Assembly: GCA_030490835.1 (NCBI GenBank)
Contig: CM059971.1
Location: forward strand, 59,568,012-59,632,011
Source of the DNA: Annona cherimola
Lineage: Eukaryota; Streptophyta; Magnoliopsida; Magnoliales; Annonaceae
DNA: 64,000 bases
Reading direction: 5' to 3'
The notes beneath the pieces are model-generated. The model was not told where the DNA came from. It saw only the letters and a program-made list of their open reading frames with translations, and searched no databases. The translations under genes were made by a program, and so were the position numbers. Of this stretch, positions 26,701 to 36,206 are shown piece by piece (the first letter of the stretch is position 1; every line of letters starts with the position of its first letter).

Positions 26701-29700
26701 TGTCTACATTGATTGGCCTTGTTATCAGTCAATGCTTACCAGCAATCTCACATGATTATATGTGTTAGCCCTAATAAGAATCAAGTGGTGCCATATGGCC
26801 CCTGCATTGCATTGGTTTTGCCATTAGTCAATACTTACCAGTATACTCTCACAAAATATGGGGATGTATCATCCTGTTTGTATTTGGGTGAGCAAGTGAC
26901 GAAATAAGAAAGGGAAAATTAAGGAAAGTGGAAAATAGGAAAGCGAAAATAAATTTCACTTCAAGCATGTTACAATGTCATTTAAAGCAATTTTGCTTGC
27001 TTCATAGCTGCTTGAGATGATATGCAGTAGCCCACAGAATACAGAAACTGAAACCAAACCAAGAACAAGCCGCAGCTCCTATTTTTGGACACATGAACAT
27101 TCATGCACACAAAATGATCACTTGGATACAAGAAGCAGCTGAAACAAGCCTCTATGCAAGACATAACTATGAGGAGATGTGCGTTCACCTTGATACAGTA
27201 CCAGCAGCCATAAACAAAGATATTTCGTTTCACAACTGATGCCTACAAAGTTAAATTCCAATGTTCACCACACATAATGCTTAATGCAAATGTTCATTCC
27301 AATGTTCTCAAGTTTCACCACTCCACACATACATAACTGATAGAAAACATTAATAGGTGAAATGGTATGTTCCCAAGTAGCTATATATTGTATTATATTT
27401 TCAATTTACTGATTTTCAAAATACCAACAGTTCGAGCAAATGGAGTACCCATGAAGGCCCAAAATCACCAATATGGCTGTGATGGATGATGAGCAGTAAG
27501 CTCTTGTGACGTAGATGTCATTGCACAAGACTTCCTAAAGCAAGCTGATCATCGTGGAAGGGTCCAAAAGTGATAAAAGAGCACACCAACTTCAATTGAC
27601 CATAACTTTTGATTCGGGAAGAGTTACAAGAGTCATAGCATATCAACGGAAAGCATTTTTAGAGCCAGTCGACATGACAACCAGGTTAAACCCAGTTGAG
27701 CATATTTTCAATGTCAAAATCCACCATTAAAGCATGATTCAAGGTCGTTGAAATTTTATGTGATTTTATTTACTATTTATAGTAACGCACATGTTTTATT
27801 ATTGTTAGTAAAATGTGTGCGATATGGACGGATGGCATTTGTGTGCATTTTACATGTGTTTGGGCAATTAGCATAAGGTTTTATTTTTTTCCTATAAATT
27901 CATAGTTTTTTTTGTTATTAGACATACTCTTCAGTAATATTCCATAGTTTTCGTCTACACCTTGTATTGGAGTTTCCATGTGAGACTTGTTTATTATTCT
28001 TGAGGCTTAGTCTTCTGCTAGCCTTGTTTTCACGTTTCCTTTGCTCCGTCATCTTGGATGGTATGCAATTGCAATTTCACATTTAAAATAACTCGTATGA
28101 CTTATACATGTATTCCACTTGTTAGTCTAAAAAGTTATGGAGATCAATGTCGACTTAAATCATAAGCATCAAGAAAATTTGTTGATACTAACGATCCAGT
28201 TGGAAATGGGAAAAGGATCTAGAAAACAAAGTATCTAGAAAGATGACAACAGGTGGAGGAAAATAGAAGGAACAATGTGATGTAATAAGGGGTAATGATT
28301 AGAAAAAAGTGAATAAGAATCAAATGGGTCAGCTTTTTGTTTGAAAAGAAGAAACGCAATGATTGGAAATATAAGTAATAATGAGGATAGGTATGTTTAG
28401 TTAATGTGTCAAATCACAGTAAAAGGCATGAAAAGGTGGAGAAGTTTTCCATTTCTTTCCCCATTCCCATTTCCAAATGGGGACCACATGTACAATTGAA
28501 TAGAATAATAAAAGCCTTGTAGTATCTGAGACAAATTTCTGCTACCACTGCATGCTAAAAACCTTATTCACAATTTCTTTTGGGAATCAGGAAAAGATGA
28601 GTAAATTATAAGAACTAGTGGAATATGTAGAAGGACACAAAACAAGAGAAAATAGGATGGGTGTAATGTTTTCTTTTAAAAAATGGGTTTTGGATAAAAA
28701 ATAGAAATTATTAATTGCAAATGTAGGCAATCAAGAGTGAAAAAAAGTCCATTTGATATAGACAGGGTAGATAAATTTCACATCAATATAGAGGGGCAAG
28801 AAAAGAAGATGAGGGATTACCTCCCATTACATTGTTAATAAGTGGGCCAATTAACGTATTTTCGGGATGTTTGCTTTTTCCTCAATTTTTAATATAATTT
28901 AAGTCCTCTATATTTAAAAGAATTAGATCGATATTGCAACAACCCAGCTCCAATTCAATGTTTATTTTCACTCAAGCCGATCAGATCCCACACAATTTTG
29001 TCCCTTTGGGCCAAGCCCACCTCTAACCCCAAAAAAGTGCCTGAAATCACTTTGTTAAGATTTGTACCAAAACCCACAACCTCAACACCAATTTAAGATA
29101 AGGTTTAAGGGTTCTGTACTAGAAATCTTAACAGTGATGTAAGATGCATTTTGGACTAGAGGGTGGGCTCGGCCAAAGGAACAAAACCACAAGGGCTCTA
29201 CATGCCAACAAGATCTGGTAAGCCCAAAGCAAATAATGTGTACATATCGTGCTGCGTTTGAGTCATTATAAAATGGCTAACACAATGAAGATCCCATTCC
29301 ATGCATTGTTACCAAATGGATTGCATGTGGCAGCACGATAACAGATGCCAACAAACAGGATTAAAGATATACCAGAGTTGTTACAAGCTTGTTTAGCAGA
29401 TGAAATAGATTGAAGATCTTATCATCCTAACTTTTAATCTTAATACAGGAATGATTGATAATGCAGGGAGGGAACTATAACACAATGTTTCTGACACTAC
29501 TCATCTTCTCCTTCTGCTTTTCTTTTCTTTTTCCATTTACCCACTTGTATATGAAAGGAAAATATCACACAACTATACCACAAACATGCTACTGATGTCA
29601 ATCATGTAGTTTTGCTTTTGAGCTGGAAAACTCACCAAATTCTGCCAATTGCTTTTGTTTCAAACTCTGCTGCGATATTGTGAATGGTTGAGATTAGCCC

Positions 29701-32700
29701 TTTTTAACTCCTTTCTTATTCCCCAGACTAGAAAAGAGGAAAACAATTCATGACAAATGTTCTAAGATAACTACTTTAAATTGTTTTCAACATCAGCAAT
29801 TGTCATGTAATGAAAGGTGGTACAACGATATGGTAGAGGTACTAACACCATTTTGATCCACACACCCACCATTTCTCTTAAAATAGTGAGAAATTCAAAT
29901 GTTATGAAAAAGTCATATTCATTTAGCATATGCAGAATATTGGTCTACTTGATTTCCCCCGTTAAATTAATTCACTAAACACAAATATTTAAATTATCCT
30001 TTAGTCTAAATGTTTCTTTATATTTATCTTAACCTATTATAAAATTTCATTGAAAGATGTATTCAATTTTCTACAAAATTATTGTTTCCAATAAAAGGTC
30101 CTAATGAAAAGATACTATATAAGATAAAGCAATATATCCTCGATTACCAATAAAGCAAACACTGGAACCAACATGAGCTGAAACGACAAGATGCATAAAA
30201 CAAGGCAAAGTACAATTAAGAATGAAAGATAACAACAAGCAAAACTTCAAAATAAAACAAATGGAGAATTCATTACCCGTTTTGATATTTCTAACACGGG
30301 ATAACAACACTTTACCTGTCGCAGGGTCCACTTGTATATTAAATGCTGCATTGACTATAGCATGAGAATTCACTTTTCGCATAGCAACTTTCCTAGTTGA
30401 GAAATGGGTATTTACAGGCAAAGCAGGGAGAAAAATCTTCACGATCACTTTGTCCTTCATATCAAATTCAAAAAAACATTCCAAGTCCACAGTTTCTTCA
30501 GTTTCATTCATGGATGGTGAGCAAATAGTAAGCCTTGCTTCTGCAGCCATCAAAATAGTTGCAATATCCGAAACAAAGTCCTTGTATTTGTGTGCTATCA
30601 TTAGGTTACCAGCAACAGAACCAACAGAGCGCACTTGAGGGGTCGCCACCTACATGCACGAAAAAGAATTGACCATCCTAGTAAATGTGGGAATAAACCT
30701 AAAGCATGTGCCAACCAATCAACCACCAATAATAATAATAAAGCAGATTTTTAGAATAAAAAAATAACTAAAAGTTGGCACATGCAAAATTTGTGCAGTC
30801 TAAGTAAACTCCATCTCTTCATGGAATCACAAACAGACCAATGCAACGATAATGCCTAATTTCCAAAAATATACATTGATTATTTTTCAAAACCTCAATG
30901 AATCTCTATTCTAAGAAGCTCCAAGCATGCAATAGTTGAAAGTTTGTTACATGGAAGTTAGGGTCAGAATTTGACTTAAAGGAAACTGAATAAGAGGATC
31001 ACAGCTTTAAAGAAAACATAGATTGCTAAATTAAGAATAATTTAAACATAATCAAACAAAAAAAGATACAGATGATGTGAACACATGAGAAAGGGAAGAC
31101 TTGATGAAACACTAGAAAAAGGGAAGAGTGTGGATATTTTCAAATTTAAATATATTAAAATCGGAATAAAGGAAAATAAAAATCTAGCATACATAATAAT
31201 AGCAATTTTTGCCCAAGAAGCACCCTTGAGTGACCATTTACTGAGACTTGGACCTATGGCTTGTGAAGTGGGGAGGGGATATGATAATGATGTTGACAAA
31301 GAAATCAAGCTTCTTGGTACAAAAAAAGATATGGTTCCATGAACTTTATGCCTTCATCAGATGCAACAAAACAAAGGAGATATTTGACAGACCCATCATA
31401 CGTTACAAAGTAGAATGCTGGGTGGTTAAGAAACAAAATACAGATAACCTTATATATAAAAGTATTCAAATACTGCATCAATAACCTATTCAGATGACTA
31501 GTAAATTACCCTAGCGATGTATCTTCCATCCAAAAACTTTTTGCATGCAATAGCACAAAATGAGTACAGCTTGGTTAATTATCTTAAAAAACATTTTTGT
31601 ATCTGCATGTTTAGAAATGAGAGGAAGCAGCTTAGAGCGAGTTCGGGCAACAAAAACTTCTACATCCTGCGAACAACAATCAAAAGAAGTTATGGATTTA
31701 CACATTGAAGATGATCTTGGTTTCTTAGCATATCGAACTTCGCTATTGCAATATTAAGCTTGAATATAAATAAAGACATGACCCAGTAAACAAGCTTCAC
31801 AGCACACTCACACGTCTAAGATGATGATACAAGGGTTGAAAACTCTTTGACAGATCACCATGGTTCTTAAGAAGCACCATCAGATGGGAAATAGTAACAG
31901 CTCCACCAATCAAAATTCCTTCGTTACTAACAGATGTAATCAATAAAGAAGGAATATGAGAGATATCAACCAATACATCAGAATCAACGTGTGGGTAAAT
32001 CCCTTTTGAAGTGTTTCCCCTGACCATTCGCATTTTGTTGCCACTGTATGTCCTCAATATATTATACAAGTCCTGCAGATCAAATGCTGTAATCCACATC
32101 ACATTATCACCTGAAAAAACCAACCTTTGTGGCAACCTCCTGGAAATGTCTTCTATATCTATGTTTCCTTTTGTACGACAACCATTTTCATTTATAGAAC
32201 AAAAAGATTGCCCAACTGCAGAAGCAGGAGAATGAAAGGCATCTAAGATAGGCCGATATCCTGTACATCTGCGCATCAAGAAATCGCATGTGAACAAACA
32301 CAAAAGCATTGAGTAACCAAACAAATAAAAGGCACTGAAACTGCACTACCGGCAAATATTGCCATCTATCTGATCCTCTATTTCTTGTGCAATTGGAAGT
32401 GATCTGTTTGCCATCAATCCATGCATGCTCATTATCTGCAGTTCATAAAAAAAATGAAACAATTAAAGTAGTCAACAAAACTGTCAAAAGCAAACTGGGT
32501 AGTCATAGAGATTTCATAATCAGATCTATGGTTTAGTTTCTGTCTCTAGTACACCAGTATCAGGAACAGATTGATGTAAAATTGTAAACCTTTTCATGTT
32601 GCCACTGCTGGCACAGTTGAGACAAATGCAAGACTATGCTGACTGTAAATATGATTTTGTTTGTTGGATGGTGTGATTAGTGAGTGTCGTCTCTTTTAAT

Positions 32701-35700
32701 ACCTTGTAAAAAAGCAGCATTACATAGCTTTCACACCAAGAACGTTGATTACATGCCTTAACTCTAGAAGACAGAATAGGACATGCAAATATTAAAATCA
32801 AAATCAATAAAGTAGAAGGGATTGGAATATCCCTCCATCTTAAAGGAGCCAGATCACTTCAGAATATTGAAACCATGTATTTCAAGGATGGCTGACTGAT
32901 TTTGAAGAAGTATCTAAGTATTAGGATGAAGCTACTGAATGTCTTTATAGCCATAGAAGTGACGTGCAGAGATTAGAGTATGCATGCTGCTCAAATATGC
33001 CACAAGCTAACAACATACAGCACCCACAATGAATTGAGTTGCACAAAGATGGCCACCAAGGATTATGTTAACTAAAGCTAGTTCAAATTCCATCAAGAAC
33101 TAATAGCATAATGGTTTATACACTCCCCACATGGCCATCTAGTTAATGGTCAAACGAGGGACACATAAGACTCCTCGAACACAACTCCAAGGACACTCTT
33201 GAAGATAAGAAGGATAAGCACTGCCCAGTCCCAAGAAGATACAGGGTTACCAGGTACTTATCTCTTGATAGAAGCCTAGCACTTGGACTCTATAGACTAA
33301 GGGTGTGTTTGGCAATTGACAAAAAAGATCAAGTTAAAACTTTTCAATCTAAAACTTTTCACTCTCCACAACTATCATATTTTTTAATCATTTTTTCACA
33401 TTTTCCTATACAACTACTCTATTTTTCAATCATTTCTACACAACAATCCACACAACTAACCTATCTATTTTAACTTTATCCTCTTTACTACTCATCATTA
33501 CCCCTATCATATCACATCATTTGACAACTTTTACTTTCCAAAACTTTTCATCAAAAATTTTATTCATTACCAAACACACCATAAGTCTGGTAATTATGAA
33601 AGTCCTTGGCTAAGGTAAACAACATGTATCACTGGGCTATTTCAGCTCCTGTATTCATTTTTACCAGTCCAGTTCGTTAACTTGATCATCAAAGTGCCTT
33701 TGTTGTGAAATTTCCCAAGCACCCTCTTAACTTGTATTTGCTATGCAAGTCCCGCAAGTAGCAGAACTACCATTTGGCTCCAGCTCCTGGAAGTGATATT
33801 CACCATCCATGGCACATGCATCTAACTACACTATTCTAGGGAAGCTATACAACTAAACAATCAAACAAATCCAACCCCCCTTGCTCTCCTTGCCTATTTA
33901 TAAGAAAATGGGCTTCAATGACAATGCCCCCAACACAGGCCCACCAACCCTATCAGGATGTCACAACACAGTACTTTCGACCTTAATCCCCACAATTTTG
34001 TTGTCCTTACAGACCCACCAAATTCTAGCTAACACCCTTCAGCCTAAAAGCACCATAACATGTGATGTGGGCAACCAACATTATGGCACAATCTCACCTC
34101 CTATCTCCTAGCAATGTGAGAGGAGCCCCCTCCCAGAATGGATTACTTAGATATGCCTAAAACTAGATGATTAATCAAGTTCGAAGATTGCCTTGTTTCT
34201 AACAGAGAAATTTCTTTAGTTATAGATTTTTCTTCCTAGGCAACATCCATTCAAAAACCCTAGATAAAATCCTCTAAGATGGGTCTAAATTTACATTAAA
34301 CAAATTCCTATGGGATACAATGTACTATTTTTCTGTAAAAGGCTGCACGAACTTGACTAGCGCAAACTTAATTTGGTGTGCAAGTAACGCAGCATGCAAG
34401 TTAGCGTAAAATCCAAGTCACATCCCAACAGGTATGGTCTTGTCTGAAAATCTACTCAAATCGTAAACCAAAACTTGAGGGCTAGAGCCATTTTTTGCCG
34501 CAATCGTCACCATCAATGAGCACCATTTGGGATTTGTAACAATTACCAACTGCAAAACTACATTGTAACTCAACTGGATCTACATAGAATTTAATGTGGG
34601 CAAATGAAATTTCAAATTTTATATGATTCCCCTTGAATTTTTGAAAAATATTTCAAAATATCGTTTATTTTTCACGTGATTGCCCCCTCTCAAATAATAA
34701 TAAAAATCCTTCATTTTAAATGCCCCTACTTAGTCAACTAGGGCACAGACATGCGGGAGATTATGCGGGTGCTTAATCTCGGCTTCGAATGCTGGCGGGA
34801 GCATGCGGGTGCTTAATCTCGGCAGGTCTCGATTGTAATCTAATCAAACAAGAGTATATTTGGAAACTAATAAAATTTCTTAATAAAAATTTTTTGACGG
34901 AAAAATTTTTAAAATTGTGTAAAATAATGCAATATGGTGTACATGACGAGGAGAAAAAAAAAATAAAGTTAAAATAGATAGGTTTGTAGTTAACTATATT
35001 GGTAGCAGTAAAAAAATTATTGAAAAATAAGATAATTACATAGAAAGATATGAATAAATAATTAAAAAATAAAAAAATTATATAAAATAAAAAAATTTAA
35101 ATTAAAAAACTTTAAAGGAAAAAGTTTTTGTCTCGTCCAAACACACCATGCCCCCCACTTGCCAAAGGTACCTAGTCTACATCTGCAACGGACGTCACTT
35201 GAAACGATGAAATGGCTGCAACAAATATTTGAGGGGGAAAATAAAAAAAAATTATCAATCAAAATTGAGCGTGTTGAAATGATCAATTCCAGTCAGGGTA
35301 GACAACAAGAACACTACCAGGAGCACCCACATCATAGCAAAACTGCCAAACACCAATTAATTCATAAAAAAAATTTTAAAATATCAGTGATTAATTAAAA
35401 CGAATAGAAAAAAATGAAAATATAAGGCTACGTAAAAGGCATCAATATCAAAGACGAAAGCTCTTCAAATACTCATAAAGATAATTGTTTAAATATTAAT
35501 CGAAGCAAACGAAGCTTTTAGGGGGGGAAAAAAACAACAACAACAGCAACAAAAACAACAAACAAGCAAACAAAATTACACCGCAACTTTGCTCAGGGAC
35601 TCGAAACAAAAAAGGACAAAATCAATGGGAAAAAAACGCAAAATATTTTCAGAAAATAGATTTATTTATCCAAAAATAGAACAAGACAAAATAAATGGAT

Positions 35701-36206
35701 GAAAGTCAACAAAATGAAAGCGATTAAGGAAAAGAACGCAAAAGTCCCAAACACGACAGACCCAGAAAGTTAAAAACTTAGATGATCCCATTGCATCTAA
35801 AACAAGAACTCAAAAAAACGACATCTATCAAAAGGGGAAAAAAATTCTTATGCACCATGCCAGGCGTGCAGTAGCCGCACTGGGTGCCTTGGTAGTCAAC
35901 GATAGCTTTCTGCAGAGAAGAGAGGCCAGTTTTCAAGGTGCCAAGGCCTTCGATGGTAGTGACGTGCATGCCATCCACAGAGCAGAGCGGCATGAGGCAA
36001 GAGCAGATCCCTGCTCCGCCTTCTCTGTCCGGCGATATCACGACGGTGCAAGCACCACATCCGCCTTGCCTGCACACCAGCTGCAGGCCCTTCAACCCCA
36101 TTTCTTCCCGCAGGAACTCTCCCAACGCCATCTTCGGATTTGGGTCGTTCACCGCCACCTTCTTTCCATTGACGTAGAAGCTCAGAGAGCTCCTCCCCAT
36201 CCGCAT
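5696..36206 (-). CDS. Gene 1: aldehyde oxidase / xanthine dehydrogenase family molybdoenzyme (exons 1-16, 3' end off window)
   Basis: This is a molybdenum hydroxylase, a family that oxidises aldehydes or purines using a molybdopterin centre, two 2Fe-2S clusters and FAD. Sixteen exons chain with GT/AG borders and compatible phases: 35856-36206, 32350-32435, 31812-32268, 30277-30649, 26410-26519, 25811-25978, 25695-25736, 25549-25608, 19507-19694, 18428-18506, 16272-16401, 10723-10772, 10468-10578, 10305-10355, 10077-10214 and 5696-5795. Together they are about 2.49 kb (roughly 830 codons). The family is usually 1,300-1,400 residues, so about 500 C-terminal residues lie left of the window. Landmarks in order are GGCGACTV, CGYCTPGM, CRCTGYRP, GNTSKGIY, DISHIP, SVAGNL, FVSDIATIL, ATGEIEYLDD and RVGGAYGGK. 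The DISHIP and GNT..GIY motifs resemble plant aldehyde oxidase more than xanthine dehydrogenase, but the subtype and substrate are not settled. Exon 16 carries an apparent +1 frameshift, and exons 12-15 recur further left. Confidence 0.92.
6471..7804. mobile_element. Foldback element (right copy)
   Basis: The counterpart of 481-1,814 in the duplicated block, with the same GGGATGG...CCATCCC inverted ends and only scattered base changes. Confidence 0.6.
10077..10214 (-). CDS. Gene 1 exon 15 (right-hand copy): molybdenum-cofactor binding motif
   Basis: A 138-bp exon beginning VNVKRVGGAYGGKLNRNAPI. This is the cofactor-binding GG(F/Y)GGK motif, here GGAYGGK rather than the GGGFGGK of xanthine dehydrogenase. 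It is followed by AMACAMAADILQKPVRLVLD and ends NMK at donor GTATGC. Phase 0 at both ends. Confidence 0.93.
10305..10355 (-). CDS. Gene 1 exon 14 (right-hand copy): molybdopterin domain
   Basis: A 51-bp exon reading VQRCVSLALNCPQHKIT, phase 0 at both ends (acceptor TTCAG, donor GTAAAT). It aligns to the family segment 'VQ..VA..L..P..KI.V' just before the GG.FGGK motif. Confidence 0.88.
10468..10578 (-). CDS. Gene 1 exon 13 (right-hand copy): molybdopterin domain
   Basis: A 111-bp exon reading VSVGHQYHFYMESQRALCIP then GCMTIYSSTQNPSL. It matches the family's 'GGQ.HFY.E...A.A.P...G.M.I..STQ.P' segment and is phase 0 at both ends (acceptor TTCCAG, donor GTAATT). Confidence 0.92.
10723..10772 (-). 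CDS. Gene 1 exon 12 (right-hand copy): start of molybdopterin domain
   Basis: A 50-bp exon, phase 1 in, reading EVASSLGVADVIVEGE after a GTGCAG acceptor, with donor GTAAAA. It matches the family's 'A...AD.V.EGE' segment. An identical exon occurs in the left copy at 4,731-4,780. Confidence 0.88.
12068..12640. mobile_element. GGTGTGTTTGG-family MITE interrupted by a palindromic element
   Basis: The sequence starts GGTGTGTTTGGCAATCCC and follows the 'family A' MITE consensus (see 33,301) to about 12,260. It is then broken by a palindromic element with CACCCAGGTGC / CACCTGGGTGC ends (about 12,273-12,565), and resumes with the family-A text TATCATATCATATCATTTC. This is a nested insertion inside intron 11 of gene 1. 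Confidence 0.65.
12273..12565. mobile_element. Palindromic element B1 (nested)
   Basis: An inverted structure around AAAATGCCACTGATTTT, with outer ends TGCACCCAGGTGC and CACCTGGGTGCA and arms carrying TGTTAATATAAGTGTATTTA and its inverted counterpart. It is the most degraded member of the palindromic family also seen at 42.6, 43.0, 56.2 and 58.4 kb. A target duplication could not be fixed. Confidence 0.6.
12911..13181. mobile_element. Family-A MITE, degraded copy
   Basis: Starts GGGGTGTGTTTGTTATTC and ends AAAATGCACCC. The interior matches the family consensus (AAAACTTCTCACTTTTCATAA, CATACAACTACTCTATCTAT, ATTACCCCTATCATATCATA). Lies in intron 11 of gene 1. Confidence 0.65.
13888..14430 (-). 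repeat. 3' LTR of the TRIM-like element
   Basis: Direct repeat of 15,263-15,806. Read on the minus strand it starts TAATGCGGGACG and ends CCTACATCA. It carries an internal tandem duplication of about 120 bp (two rounds of AAGTAAACTTCT..AAGGAAGTAAACTT). Confidence 0.88.
15263..15806 (-). repeat. 5' LTR of the TRIM-like element
   Basis: Direct repeat of 13,888-14,430, adjacent to the primer-binding-site-like sequence at about 15,248-15,260 (plus-strand GGCTTTGATACCA). Confidence 0.88.
16081..16204 (+). mobile_element. tRNA-derived SINE
   Basis: Contains a Pol III A-box-like TAGCCTAGTGG (about 16,087-16,097), a degraded B-box-like region (GGAATCAAAGCCC, about 16,129-16,141) some 40 bases on, and ends in a run of A at about 16,186-16,202. 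This layout is typical of plant tRNA-derived SINEs. It lies in intron 11, under 100 bp from exon 11. Target duplications were not clear. Confidence 0.65.
16272..16401 (-). CDS. Gene 1 exon 11: hammerhead domain end
   Basis: A 130-bp exon starting DIAKSAAEIVEVKYKDVSAP and ending FDSRGLDFRK plus one base of Gly, before donor GTAATT. It matches the family's 'A..AA..V.V.Y' strand and following helix. Less than 100 bp beyond its donor lies a SINE (16,081-16,204). Confidence 0.9.
17565..17880. mobile_element. Degraded inverted-repeat element in intron 10
   Basis: Text such as GAATGGGTAGAAGTGGGAA, GTGTGAAAGTTGTATGATGT and TCTATCTCATCCTACC resembles the MITE and foldback families of this window, but neither end is crisp. 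The rest of intron 10 (16,402-18,427) shows nothing recognisable. Confidence 0.4.
18428..18506 (-). CDS. Gene 1 exon 10: hammerhead domain, Gly-Gln motif
   Basis: A 79-bp exon between acceptor ATGCAG and donor GTAGTG. It reads EVETVFSSKKVKYHGQALGL then VVAVTK, the family's 'LFA...V...GQ.IG.VVA.T' segment. It is too short to show as a long open frame, but splice phase (2 in, 0 out) and sequence order both fit. Confidence 0.87.
19507..19694 (-). CDS. Gene 1 exon 9: aldehyde oxidase a/b hammerhead domain
   Basis: Begins ATGEIEYLDDLKFISLHAVY after a CTGCAG acceptor and continues SIDPTKALAVTGVLAFLSAD, the hammerhead domain. I place the donor at GTGTGT after GTCAA (phase 2), because this restores the frame of exon 10. 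An alternative GTCAAG donor five bases earlier (phase 0) would not. The intron between exons 8 and 9 is about 5.9 kb and contains the decayed Gypsy element. Confidence 0.85.
20940..24160 (+). mobile_element. Decayed Ty3/Gypsy retrotransposon pol region in intron 8
   Basis: Fragments in several frames follow the usual order. First a protease-like end (CLVPIKIANYEDQIWYDALS, about 21,180-21,270). Then the reverse transcriptase start (about 21,550-21,930; HAELKQQMDDLIKKGFIRKS) and its catalytic core (about 22,000-22,130, with VVYFDDILIYS containing the YFDD box). Then RNase H (22,450-22,655; YSIYDKEFYAIEQALKY) and integrase (about 22,980-23,270; PWKDIRIDFALSLP, VVVDQFSKMTHFIPC), and a tail to about 24,160 (VNVTWLSEDEF). 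Many stops and frameshifts break it, no gag is recognisable, and no matching pair of LTRs was found. It is inactive. Confidence 0.85.
24979..25489. repeat. 250-bp tandem duplication in intron 8
   Basis: The unit beginning AAAAAACTTTATAAGAATTA (about 24,980) repeats 250 bp later (about 25,230) with a few changes, including a longer A run in the second copy. It lies between the Gypsy remnant and exon 8. Confidence 0.85.
25549..25608 (-). CDS. Gene 1 exon 8: linker to hammerhead domain
   Basis: A 60-bp exon reading GDASEYPVSLPLPKLASAAQ, phase 0 at both ends (acceptor AACAG, donor GTAGGC). It joins directly to ATGEIEYLDD in exon 9, recreating the conserved '...P..K..A..QATGEA.Y.DD' start of the molybdopterin half. 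Confidence 0.87.
25695..25736 (-). CDS. Gene 1 exon 7: linker micro-exon
   Basis: A 42-bp exon reading IERPISSGTISFDQ, between acceptor TTACAG and donor GTATGG. It lies in the linker before the molybdopterin half, where family members have a serine/glycine-rich S.G...F segment. It is short, and is supported mainly by the flanking exons and matching phase. Confidence 0.8.
25811..25978 (-). CDS. Gene 1 exon 6: flavoprotein C-terminal domain end
   Basis: A 168-bp exon starting VFGMCLSQLQEELF and containing KYRSLLVNYYFYYFIL, which corresponds to the family's 'P.YR.SL...FLFKF' helix. The acceptor is AG before GTG and the donor GTACAT, both phase 0. Confidence 0.87.
26410..26519 (-). CDS. Gene 1 exon 5: flavoprotein C-terminal domain
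   Basis: A 110-bp exon, phase 1 in and phase 0 out. It reads VVLSRPIIVFGGIKPYPQRA and then KKTEILLAGKSYNDLK, matching the family segment that ends in a conserved 'GG..P...RA..TE..L.GK' pattern. The acceptor is ATGCAG and the donor GTGAAA. Confidence 0.9.
26520..30276. other. Intron 4 of gene 1, no gene seen
   Basis: A 3.76-kb intron. It contains an LTR-like segment (about 27,540-28,030) that recurs at 40.4 kb and inverted at 40.9 kb, and a degraded MITE-like stretch (about 28,200-28,490). The rest is unrecognised. Confidence 0.6.
27540..28030 (+). repeat. LTR-like dispersed repeat
   Basis: Shares a run of features with 40,400-40,850: CCATAACTTTTGATTC, GTTGAGCATATTTT, AGTGATTTTATTTACTATTT-like text, a CCTATAAATTCATA motif that could serve as a TATA box, and GAGACTTGTTTATTATTCTTGAG. 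These suggest solo LTRs of one family. The ends are not resolved. Confidence 0.5.
30277..30649 (-). CDS. Gene 1 exon 4: FAD domain end and CO-dehydrogenase flavoprotein C-terminal domain start
   Basis: A 373-bp exon that begins VATPQVRSVGSVAGNLMIA, the conserved FAD-contact segment (family form: Q.RN..S.GGN), then FVSDIATILMAAEA, and continues into the flavoprotein C-terminal domain (FLPALPVNTH, NAAFNIQVDPATG). The acceptor is TGTAG and the donor GTAATG, leaving one base of a Gly codon. The coding continues in exon 5. Confidence 0.92.
31812..32268 (-). CDS. Gene 1 exon 3: end of Fe-S domain, linker and FAD-binding domain
   Basis: A 457-bp exon that completes the split Arg codon, then reads CTGYRPILDAF, followed by a variable linker and the FAD-binding domain. 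The recognisable FAD motif is RMVRGNTSKGIYPHVDSD, followed by VLVDISHIPSLL and ILIGGAVTISHLM. The GNT..G.Y and DISHIP strings are typical of plant aldehyde oxidases. The exon ends HHLRR at a GTGAGT donor, phase 0, which joins naturally to VATPQVRS of exon 4. Confidence 0.93.
32350..32435 (-). CDS. Gene 1 exon 2: second 2Fe-2S domain, helix and Cys pair
   Basis: An 86-bp exon with acceptor TGCAG and donor GTAGTG. It reads IMSMHGLMANRSLPIAQEI and ends GNIC plus the first two bases of an Arg codon. Joined to exon 3 this restores GNICRCTGYRP, the conserved Cys-x-Cys of the second 2Fe-2S cluster. It is too short to stand out as an open frame and was found by reading the reverse strand between exons 1 and 3. 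Confidence 0.9.
32436..35855. other. Intron 1 of gene 1, no gene seen
   Basis: A 3.4-kb intron holding a family-A MITE (33,301-33,581) and an eroded reverse copy of the same family (about 34,965-35,150, ending GTCCAAACACACCATG). The remainder is unrecognised AT-rich sequence. Confidence 0.6.
33301..33581. mobile_element. Family-A MITE (TAA target duplication)
   Basis: A 281-bp element with inverted ends GGGTGTGTTTGG and CCAAACACACC and flanking TAA on both sides (33,298-33,300 and 33,582-33,584). A 3-bp TAA/TTA duplication is characteristic of PIF/Harbinger (Tourist-type) MITEs. The interior is AT-rich and non-coding. Used here as the reference copy of the family. Confidence 0.85.
35856..36206 (-). 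CDS. Gene 1 exon 1: N-terminal 2Fe-2S domain
   Basis: Codes for 117 residues. Family similarity starts at SLSFYVNGKKV. The plant-type 2Fe-2S motif appears as LVCRQGGCGACTVV, where the family consensus is GCGEGGCGACTV, and the second cluster motif begins with CGYCTPGM. The open frame continues upstream through a TTG codon at 36,224, so I chose the first in-frame ATG at 36,206; a second ATG at 36,200 is equally possible. The loop between the third Cys of the first cluster and the next Cys-containing segment (GICSCLMPL) is about five residues shorter than usual. The donor is GTGCAT directly after the Met of CTPGM, phase 0. The 5' leader on the coding strand is GA-rich and shows no clear TATA box. 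Confidence 0.9.
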
